Positions 47,263-57,000 of a DNA stretch of 64,000 nt are shown here, one piece after another. Positions within the stretch are counted from its first letter, which is position 1; every line of letters starts with the position of its first letter. The stretch lies in contig JASANH010001069.1 in the NCBI GenBank assembly GCA_030248295.1, positions 1-64,000 on the forward strand. Direction: 5' to 3'. A program made the position numbers and the translations under genes. This DNA is from Mesodorylaimus sp. YZB2_4. Its lineage: Eukaryota > Nematoda > Enoplea > Dorylaimida > Dorylaimidae. A model generated the notes under the pieces. That model had not been told where the DNA came from. It did no database searches and was given only the letters and a program-made list of their open reading frames with translations.

Positions 47263-47270
47263 GCGGAAAG

Positions 47271-47959
47271 TAGCGTTCGTTCGGGATCATTATTTTCGGG
47301 ATCGGTATCGGGATCGGGACTCGCTCAATCCCGACCGGGATCGGGATCGGGACAGGATCGGGAGTTTTTAAAGAGAGCGCTTTTCATTGGCTATAGATGA
47401 CCTACAACCCACCCTGAGTAGCAAATAAATTAAAAGCCACAGATTCCCTTTCCTTGGATAATTTTTAGTGCAGTATTTATCATTGCATAAAAAATTAGGC
47501 AAGCGAAGAATCAGTTACGAATTAGCAAACAAATCCCTTCCCCTCTATCAATTCAATCATCCGCCAAGGTCTCTATATTTCCCCTTCTGAAACATTTTGA
47601 TGGCCATGACCATCTGAGTCAGTGTCAAGCAGAATGTCGCCAGCTTCTGCAGCAGGCTCACCATCTAATTATGGCAAATGCGGGCTGTTACTATATCCAA
47701 CTGGGCGCAAATCGTACATCAGAAAAAGCAGGACTTGTGCATTTTATGGGAGTAATTTCATCCGATCATGCCATTATCACCCCTACAGCTCGTTTCCAAT
47801 GCACCAGCCCCATTCCCTGTTGCAATAAAAACATTCTATCTCCACAATATTCAGTCCCCAATCCCGACCACTTTTTGTCGGGATCGGGATCGGGTTCGGG
47901 AGGGGCAATACCGACCGGGATCGGGATCGGGTCGGGACCGGGATCCCGAACGAACGCTA
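47271..47959. mobile_element. hAT-type MITE with 8-bp target duplication and GGGATC-rich ends
   Basis: Ends are TAGCGTTCGTTCGGGATC and its exact inverse (47942-47959). The octamer GCGGAAAG flanks both sides (47263-47270 and 47960-47967). Both subterminal regions are arrays of gggatcgggatcggg with ccgaccgggatcggg. The interior (about 47370-47870) is unrelated AT-rich sequence with no transposase; a frame at 47671-48018 runs through the right end and is not a gene. Confidence 0.9.
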
Positions 47960-47967
47960 GCGGAAAG

Positions 47968-49132
47968 CATATAGTTGGATGGAAAGAATTTTCAAAACGG
48001 AGGCGCTGTGCTGACTGACTCTGAAATATAGTCGGATTACTTATCCTTAGTCTAGACGCACTACGATGCACAGCGCCAGGCTGGCGGTGAGGCCCATGGC
48101 CGCCCGAAACAAAACTAGTAACGAGTAGTACACGCCTGAAGACAGGATCTTTGCGTGCTAGGAGCGGCGTTTTTTTGAATTCCCAGTGCCTGGGTACAAT
48201 GGGTGTTTTGAATAAGGTATGTTGCTTAGCTGTTGATCTCAAGAAGAAAGCCTGAAAATGCTCCTAAAGAGCCAACATAAGAATGCAGTTGATTATTCTG
48301 CTGTTCTACTCCGTTTTGTTAAGCATCCACTGCACGGACAGCTCAACCTTTGCAAAACAGAAAAAGTTCCCTTGTTTTTTTTAATGCATAGTATCACGAA
48401 AATCATTTAAATACTGCGGGTCATTGCAACTATTTTTATATGAGCCGCTTAAGTTGACCATGCCGACCTCCTTATGGAACCAATTCCAGCAATGTTGTGG
48501 ACACGAGTATGGATGATCTCATGAGCGTGCCAGAAGTACTGACTTTTTCAGAAGGGAATCAGGAGTACAGTAGAATCATACTGATCGTGAGTTGGATGAA
48601 ATTTATGGCCAAGAATAGACGAACATGTCATTAATGAAAATTTACGCAGCGTCGTTTTCTTGAAAATTGCGGTTGTATATTTGAGCTGAATGGGCGAGTT
48701 CACGAAGTGGAAGCGACAGGAGCCAAGTGAATCAGAGTCGTATAATTTATATCTAAAACCACACTGAGCGCCCGAAACTTGAAACCATTCTTACTTTTGC
48801 AAATTTTCGATATTGGTGTCAAAACTTGCGCATGTTCCAAAAACCTTGCGTGATCAAATAAGTCAACTTGTTCGAATGAGGCACTTCTGCTGATTCGAAG
48901 GATATCGAATATAAATCATTTCATCGCTACTAAATCACCAGGGTCAAATACAGAGTGCAGTCGCGGCAAGTACAACGATGCATGTTCATGCATGATACCA
49001 GCGGTCAGCCACAGGGGTGACCGCGTTGGAAATTATGTTTTTCGAAATTATTCTGACCCTATTCACTAAATTTGATTTGAATTTGCGAAAATTTTGAGTC
49101 CTAGCCTTTGGGATACCTTTAAAAGTGTCGTT
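47968..49132. other. Intergenic sequence without a recognised gene
   Basis: The minus-strand frame at 47766-48242 is mostly antisense to the MITE end. From 48250 to 49130 nothing is recognised. Confidence 0.4.
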
Positions 49133-49620
49133 GGTAAGGGTAGCGGCGGAGGCTCGGCGTTGGTAACGTGCAGCAAAGCTCGTCCTCCTGGGTTCAATTC
49201 CTGGTGACGCAGGTTGGTTCGTACCATGACCCTCGCTGACCCTGCGCCAGGCTGTGGCTGACTCACTGGGTCGAGGTGTAGATGGAGAGGAGAGCAAAAT
49301 GAGTAGATTCGGCTGGCAAACGCCGACATGGTCCTTGTGAGACCCTCCAATAGGCGGGGGGGGGGAGGATGCGACCGACCGAAGTTGTTGGAACAAAAAC
49401 TTCAACTGGAGCAAAACAACTTTCTCGACTACATACCTGCGGCTGAAACATTAAGCTGAGGGGTTTACGTTTCCAACCAGGGGAGATCGATGATCCCCTC
49501 CCACTCGCCATTGTGGCCCCACACGACTGACTAAAGTCACGCATGTCCATAGTGCCTCCATGTGAAGGTGCTCCTACTGAAGTGGAGACGCCCAGAGGAA
49601 TGCTGCTGCGTGAGCTGGCT
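49133..49620 (+). repeat. tRNA-related SINE-like repeat, copy 2
   Basis: The head (49133-49215) resembles a tRNA: ggtagcggcggaggctcgg could be an A box region, and gggttcaattcctgg matches the pol III B box GGTTCRANTCC closely. The body shares blocks with 39480-39760, and its middle part (49365-49480: gatgcgaccgaccgaagt, ggaacaaaaactt, tttacgtttccaaccagg) also matches 56940-57060. A run of G near 49358 interrupts it. There is no coding content. The A box is weak, so tRNA origin is a suggestion. Confidence 0.5.
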
Positions 49621-50036
49621 CTCTTACTTATATGATGGTTACTGAAAACTACTGTAAAGGGTTCAATAAGGAAATTATTGGGCAGGGCAGGGCTTAGCAT
49701 CATTCGAAACTGCCCGCCTCACCTGGCCCAGCCAGTCTGATATTGATAGACTAAACGAGATCTCGGATCGGGTTGTCTATCGTATGTTCTTTACGCGCAT
49801 TAAAGCTGCCCACGCAACACTGCCAGTTATACTTATGCCCACCCACAGTCACTTCAACAATACCGTTGAGCATAATGCGAACAAGTCTGAAACCGGAATT
49901 TCCTTCTAAGGAGCACAAAAGACGCCATCACTCGAGTTGACTCTTGCGCATTGTACCTTCGACCATCAAATACTGGCATCCGTCTGGCATCGTCGTGCAC
50001 TGACATCTTACGATTAGTGATTTTGAAAGATACGCA

Positions 50037-50700
50037 ATGAATTTCTGGAAAAGCCTCTTCTTTGCTTATTTGATGAGTCTGGTTTGCCCAAGTCTAGCGA
50101 CTGGTAAGTCTGGTTCTCTGACGAAATCATCGATTTAAGTTTAGAAATGATTTTGTTTTTAGAAAGTTGCATTCCAGTATTGGATGCGAAGACTAAGGAA
50201 ACTGTGATCAAAAGTGTCTGCGTGACGGGTAAGATTTCTCTACCCCCACGCTCTTGCAGGATATGCTGTATGCCATAAGGTTTGAAATACTCTGCAATTT
50301 TTTTCCTGTCTGATGGTATTTTTGGTCATTATCGCTCCACCCCCAGTGTATCCTAGGCAGGCCGTGTAGCGAGCCTACTCGAAATGCCAGTTTTCTAACG
50401 TTTTTATCTTCAGCCCGTGAAGGATGCGAAAAACCATCGTTATTCATATACCGAAACCAGGCCTTCGGCGCGGTCGATGATGTCGAAAACGCCACTAACA
50501 TAGACGAATGCATCCAACTCTGTTTCAAGAAGTCTGGACGAGGCTCAGATTCTGATTTCGAATGCAATTCTATCACTTTCACACCAGGTGCCGATTTCAC
50601 ATGCCTCCTCGCTTCCGAAACAGCCCAAACGCAACCGGATTGGCTTACTGATACAGCCGACGTTACCAAAGCTGATTATGTAGAAATCCGATGCAATTGA
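50037..50700 (+). CDS. Small secreted PAN/Apple-like protein
   Basis: Exons 50037-50103, 50163-50228 and 50414-50700, 139 codons in frame, all GT-AG. Residues 1-21 are a signal peptide (LFFAYLMSLVCPSLA). A Cys-containing linker (residues about 23-45) is followed by a domain of about 90 residues with six Cys. It has a leading Cys, an aromatic stretch (LFIYRNQAF), an acidic loop, the helix-like DECIQLCFKK, ECNSITFTPG, then TCLL and the final EIRC. The Cys-x3-Cys helix plus 'C-N/K-S/A-[ILVF]-x-[FY]' order is that of PAN/Apple modules, which bind proteins or sugars outside the cell. No neighbour gene suggests a specific role. Family call moderate; secretion well supported. Confidence 0.75.
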
Positions 50701-51785
50701 AAAAGATTTTGGATGGAGGAAAATGAGAAGTTCGAGTTTTCTAGAGAGATATGTACGCATAATTAAAAAACGCATTTTATAGCATACAGTGAAGCTGATG
50801 ATTAGAATCAGGTGTGTTGTCCCTGTGATAAGGAGATATGATGAAAAGTGCTGGGCTGGGCTGCTTATCTTTTATTGGGTTCAGTGACCGAGCATCTTGA
50901 CCCTGAGGGTTCACCTTCTGAGATCCAAACATGATCGATCGACTTTGATCACGGTATGTCGTAAGCAGGTGACTGAATCGCGTCTACCCAGACAGGGACG
51001 AGTTTACTTTTCCAAACATAGTTTTCGAGATATCGATTAGAAATACTCGAGCAATAATTCGACGTTTCTTAAGCGTTTGGTTGAAAACCATGGACTTGGA
51101 TGAAGGAGAGGAAGCAGAAAATGGAGGGTGAATTTCAAGAAACATGTTTTCCCAGACTTCCGGTCAAAAGATGCAGCTGGAGTTTTTGCTTAGGAGGGAA
51201 CTGATAAGTGATAGCAATTGGCCACTGCGGCCATAGATGGCTGCTACAGTGGTTGCTGGAACTAATTCGCTATTGCCTTTCTGTATTTTTCCTTTGTTGT
51301 TCTGTTCTGACAAGTGTACAAAAAGCCATAAATTAATCCTATTTACAAAAATGAAGTTTTTGATTTGATTTGATTTTTGATTTGATGGGAGCTGCATGAC
51401 TGGTAAGTTGAGTGCTTTGTGTTTACCAGTAGAAAGTGTGAAAACGCCAGATTAGTGAAAGATCCAAGTGGCCTTCCATCGACACCATTTCTCGTCTTGA
51501 TTGGGAGCCGGAGGAGCAGCTGGTAGCGCAGCGCAGAGCAGAGCTGGCAGTTGCTCACGGTCAGATCAAACATGCCCATGTATTTTCTCCCAATTTATAC
51601 CTTCTCACTCTCAATATATGTAGGAGTACAATTTAAATTATTTCTTCCGTAGAGACTTGCAAGTAAACACTGTCTACCCAAACCCTCTGCAATGACATGG
51701 TGGCCATTGCCAAAGGCTATATTTTGTGGGCACTATGCAATAAAATAATGTATTGTTGTGAATGTGCCATTCCGGTACAGTAAGC
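50701..51785. other. Intergenic sequence without a recognised gene
   Basis: It contains a tgatttgatttgattttt simple stretch at about 51360-51385. The frames at 51164-51397 and 51343-51579 (-) have no motif. Confidence 0.4.
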
Positions 51786-52740
51786 TCATCTTCCCGCCCG
51801 TTGACGATTCGAATTTGGCGAAAACAAAGGGATTAGCGACGGATTAGTGGTGGCCCGGACGACCAAAACAAGGTCGTAAATTTGGAAGGTGGGCAATGGT
51901 CGGAGAAGGACCAGGTGGATGGCAGCACCGCCGGCGGCTATTGCGACGTCGAGGCCGGAGCGAAAGGCACATTCGGTGCCTATGCCGAGTGTGGTGAGCC
52001 TGGACGGGGCCCAGCGGGTGGCGTTCACGTGCGCCAGGCGTCGACCAGCGACCACCTCGGAGAAGATCGAGATCCGCGACCAGGGGGCGCTCGAGGACGG
52101 ACCAGAGGGCGCTCGTTACCATCCAAGACCCCGAGTGTAGAGATGTGATTGGATGATTAGAGATGATGATGACCCGCCTTTTGGTGCGCTTTGTTGATTT
52201 TGTACAGTTGAGTTAGAGTTGAGTTGACGTTGAAAAAAGTTAAGGTTCAGTCTTTTCGTGTGGCCTTTTGGTGAGGAGAAAAGGCGTACTGTGCCGCGGA
52301 CCACGATCTCCGGCGACGTGGTGCGACCGACGATTTCCGTCGGGAGGAAGGTTGGCGTAGGCGACGATATCCGGCGGTGAGTCAATCGGCGTGGTTGGTC
52401 GACTGATTTCCAGCGGCGATCACGTTCGGTGTGCGTTAAGTTTGTCCGATATCCGGCGAGCGAGGACGCGTGGTTCGAGCGATTCGAGTGGTTCACGGTG
52501 GTAAAGCAGGTAGTAGGGGTGTGAGGAGTAGCAGTGGTGTAGTGAGGTGTTGGAGAGACTGGTGAGGACTTTTTCTAGGCATAGTCCCTTACCGTTAGAG
52601 CGCTGCGGGCACGTCTCTGGTCCACGGGTACCATCGAGAGGAAAGAGCGTGGGCAGGCGAGGGGATTTGTAGGGTTTCTTAGGTTACCCAATAAATCAAA
52701 GTGGTGGCACCGTATTCGGTTCAGGATAGGCTAGGATAAA
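51786..52740. mobile_element. GC-rich island, possible LTR-retrotransposon fragment
   Basis: Base composition jumps well above the flanks. On the minus strand a frame ends with LPTFQIYDLVLVV (51786-52055), reminiscent of the GDxVLV segment near the end of gypsy pol. On the plus strand, the sequence from about 52145 to 52720 begins TGTGATTGG, is punctuated by ccggcgac/tatccggcg words, has AATAAA at about 52690 and is followed by tggtggcaccg, which could be a primer binding site. Direction and borders conflict between these readings, so only 'probable retroelement-derived' is claimed. Confidence 0.35.
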
Positions 52741-54026
52741 ATAATTATACAAACGTATAACATGACAGTATTGCGATTATCCGATGACTTATGACTCATG
52801 CAATATAGGACACAAACGGGACTTGGAGATTTCTTGCAATAACCGATTTACGCGATTGAGTAGAGTCAATTGTGCTTGAGCATCACACAAAGTAGAGGCT
52901 CGACTGGCGATCGATACTTTGCACGGACCCTGCAGACGGTCCGTATTACTGGAGAGGGAAGGACCGATAGGGCTTTTACACAACGCAAAAAAACCAGCCA
53001 ACCAAGTCGTTCGGCCTTATCTATGGCTGAAACATCATCCTAGCGGGTGACGCGCCCAGCTGCCGGCATTGTGCATAATATCGATTGCCAGTCGAACCTC
53101 TACGGCAAGAAATCATTTCATGTACACATTCGAAACCCACAGTTGCACGCATGGCATGAAGAGCGATACTGCTCAGTCAGCAATGGATGTTGATTGTACC
53201 AAAGATGTTTTGTCTGTAAATGTGGGACTGTGAGTGTGTCTAACAGTTCGATTGGGAGACCTTTGCCCAAGCGCACCCAAGTTGCTCGTAGCTTACTATT
53301 AGCTAATGCTCGCGAGTTTCGAGTAGGCGTGATTCAGCGGCGCACCTCGAAGTAGGTCTGTTTTCAAGAGGGCCTCAGATTGTGCTCGTTTTAGAAGCAA
53401 CCTTGACTTTCTCCTTTTTCTGCCGTACACCTTGTTGTCGTTACAAATTACTTGTGTTCTGTGTCTTGCCACTTGACATTGAGTACCTGCATACCGTCAG
53501 GCCGTATGTTAAATCCCCGACATCTATCCAGTTCTTATCAAATTTTTGGCTCCGCCATCTTTTTCCAACTTTGCTTGCCGCGCTCCCCGGTTTGCGTAAA
53601 TTCTGGCTGGGCTAACCAAACGAGTATGCCATTTACATACACAAAAGCAGGTTTATGAAAATTCATAGTGTCGAAGGTGCCTATTTGACAGGGCGTATCA
53701 ATAATATATCGCACCTTCTCCCAAGCCCTCTTCTCGACAGACAAAGTCTACTATTTGACCATGCCCCTTTCTTGTTGCGCTGACTTTCTTTCTGATTGTG
53801 AGTGTCACTGATCCTGTGTGTCCGCAGCCGTCAAATCGTCAAAGGGACCGACCACTCCTCGTTCGAGTGTGAAATTGTGCCTTTTCGTCGGGTTTGACTC
53901 ATTCGCTAAAAAAGGTAAAATCCTTTTGTCAATTTTATTTGCTTGTGCTGGTATGACTGTAGCAGATGTACGAGTCTAAACCCTTCTTGCAGGCAGTCAG
54001 CACTCGCGTAGAACAAGTTACCGAAA
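52741..54026. other. Upstream region of the bestrophin gene
   Basis: No gene is supported. A small inverted word (gcagacggtccgt near 52930) and a frame at 53382-53615 were seen but have no support. The gene's promoter or trans-splice acceptor, if any, should lie in the last few hundred bases, but no clear TATA box was found. Confidence 0.35.
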
Positions 54027-57000
54027 ATGACGATTAGTTACAGTCGCCAAGTAGCCACATCAGACGTTGGCACGTTTGCTCGGTTGCTATTTCGATGGCG
54101 TGGGAGTATTTACAAATTAATGTACAGGGAAGTCATCATATTCTTGGCCCTGTATTCGGTCATCAGCGTTGTGTATCGATACGCTTTGACGGCGCCTCAG
54201 AAACAGTGAGTGATGTTTTTTAGGGGACATGGGAGATAAGGCCCTGGTGAATGTTTCAAACCGAGACGCTATGTTCATGAATTCGACCTGCTTTTTGGAA
54301 GACGCACTGGAGTAGCGATTTCTCCAATACAGTAGATGCTCAAAAACAAAGGCCTCTGATATGGCAACACCGCACGGCTGACAGCAATGTGGGTGTTCAC
54401 ACTCAAGGACTCTTCCGTCCGTTAGCGTAGGCAATACAGACGAGTAACCATTGAATCTACACCCTTTGATGCTTGCTTGTGCGAACAGATCCTTTGACTA
54501 GAGTCGTGTAGGAGCGATGAATGATTATCGGTGCACTGATCGTGAGCTACGCCGACCATGTTGTTGTATACTGTAGCTTCGAAAAATTTGACTCAAGATC
54601 TGCCAATAGGCTTTGTTAACGGCAGAAGAGGGGAAACAGTAGGTTTACAGCTTGAGATTGCTGAAAAACGCAGCGCTGTATTTCATAGCGCTATACAAGT
54701 TGTTGTCGAGGCTTTGATCACACTTATAGTATAATCACGTGGTCTATTTCACGGCCGTCACAATGATTTTCGGACTCTTTATCGCCCTTGCCAAATGCAG
54801 GTATGCGAACTCAAGGTAGACAAATCTTAGCATTCCTTACATTCATGACGTGATGAGTCATCCTCCACACAAAGTGAACTATTTTCAAAAAACTAAAATT
54901 GGTTTAACCTTGAGAAAATCTGCGTGCTCTCCTAAATTGCAGGTGTCTTGTCGACATGCACCCATTTTGAAGTTTTGCTATTTTATCGAATTTGCCCCCA
55001 ATTATAATTTTTGGTAAACCGGCCCCCATAACTCTCCAACACACATCTTTTATTGCATACTTATGGCAGAGTACATCCGTTTCGAAACGTTTTTCACAAT
55101 TATCCATATTTTCAAAATTTGAAATTTTTATACCACCGAACCTAGAGTTTCTCAGAAACGGGCCTCATTGCACTTTCGAATCACACAATTCAAAACAGAC
55201 TCACTGATATTTTCCAGCCCGTAGAACTTACAGTTTCTAAAAAACACTTCTTTCGAAACGATAAAAATACACAGTAAAAAACGGCAGGTACAAAAAATCG
55301 GAAAAGTATTTTTACGGATTTCCTGATTCTTTATTTTAAAAAATAACTGTCGGTTTTAACGATTTCGTTTTGGCGGGTACCCTTCTTCCCTTTCCTTGTC
55401 TTCATAGATCTTCTTATGCAAGGGGCAACAGAAGCAGCACCAGCACGACAAGGCCAGCAATAGGACGAAGAGGATAATGGCAGCCAAAACCAAGCACACC
55501 ACGGCTCCCGTGGGAATGGCGAAAGGGCAGCAAGCCGGTCTCCACGAATTCTCCCAATAAGGCCATATGCAGCACCAGGTGTGGCTGTCGTAATCGCTGG
55601 GCTGAGGGCAAAAAGCCAAATAGCCGTAACCGGATGGACACCAATAAATGGCACGACCGCCGACGTATCCTCGAGTGTAATCCCGAGCTGGATCAGCCAA
55701 AGCTTGCGCATCGGCTTGTTTCGTTGAAAGTAAGAGGAATGTTGAAAGTGTGACCAAAATTGGAATAGTAAATTTCAATATTGACGCCATTTTCTGAAAA
55801 ATTGCGTAAAAACGTAACGTCCCTGCCTTCTAGCAAGCTTGTACAATCGGAACGACAAAAGCAGGGATCGTACACAATCAGACTGGGGTGCTTGGTCCCA
55901 GCGTCGCTGTTCGTATCCTTTTCTATCGACAACGACAAACTTGTGCTTGAATTTGGGAGATAAGGCTGGCCTTCCTACGCGTACAGTGTAAACACGCCCA
56001 ATGAGGCAGCCGAGCGAAACGAGTCAGATAAGTCAACTTGGTCGTAGTGCAGAAGACTCCGGTTTTAGTATAGCTAAAGAAACCAGGTCATCGAAGCGCG
56101 TTGGCGTTAGCTTGCTTGAATCATGCTCAAAATACCACAGGATAGGGTCGGCGGCATGAGTGTCACTAAATAAACAAGAATTAGGAAAGCGTTAGAAGCA
56201 CGACCAAGAAAGAATGCCTGATACGCTATTGGCTGGCAGCCCTTAGAAGGAGAGGACAGCTACTGGTGTCTACGTAGTGCTGGGCCAGGCTGACTGCACC
56301 TGATGATAGCATTAGAAAAACATGCACCGCAACCGATCGCCGACTTTCAGCGCATGCTGACCATTCATAGCAGCTGTGATCTATAGGTTTGCGCACACTA
56401 TTGTGCATTTAGAGCGCATCTTCTCGCATTTTTTTTCCCTTATTTCAGCCAGTTCGAACAGTTCGCTTTATTCTGCGAAGAAACAGCTGGTATGATTCCG
56501 ATCACCTTCATACTTGGCTTCTACGTCTCCTTGATCGTCGGACGTTGGTGGAACATCTTCCTGAACATTACGTATCCTGACAGGTAAGCCCCGCTCTGTC
56601 CCCTTGCTTTAGTGAGGACCCAGTGCCCTGATTTCTTCATCTGAGAAGTGTAACGCACCCATCACCATCTGCTAGGTGGGGCTCTGGAATACCTCGACGA
56701 GCTTACGCTTCCTATAATTTCAGACAGTGCAAACTCTGGCAGTTTTCAACCCTGAAACATCAACCCGACGGGTTACTGCTTTTGCTACAATCGGAAAAGC
56801 GCATTATACCGCACTTTGTTTCTCTGAGCTCACAGTCAGTCATTGCTTTCGATTAGCTAAACTTTGTACACCCTGTATTGTCCCCTCCACGAGTGGTTCA
56901 CCATCAGAGGCGGTTTAGTGCAACCAAGCTTGGCAGGCGTAGAAAAGAATGTGGCCGACTGAAGTCTCTGGGACAAAAACTCCGACTGGAGCAAGGCACG

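Noticed and set aside
51882..52148. Gly-rich plus-strand frame in the GC-rich island
   Set aside because: All frames are open in this high-GC stretch; no motif, no splice sites and competing minus-strand evidence for pol.
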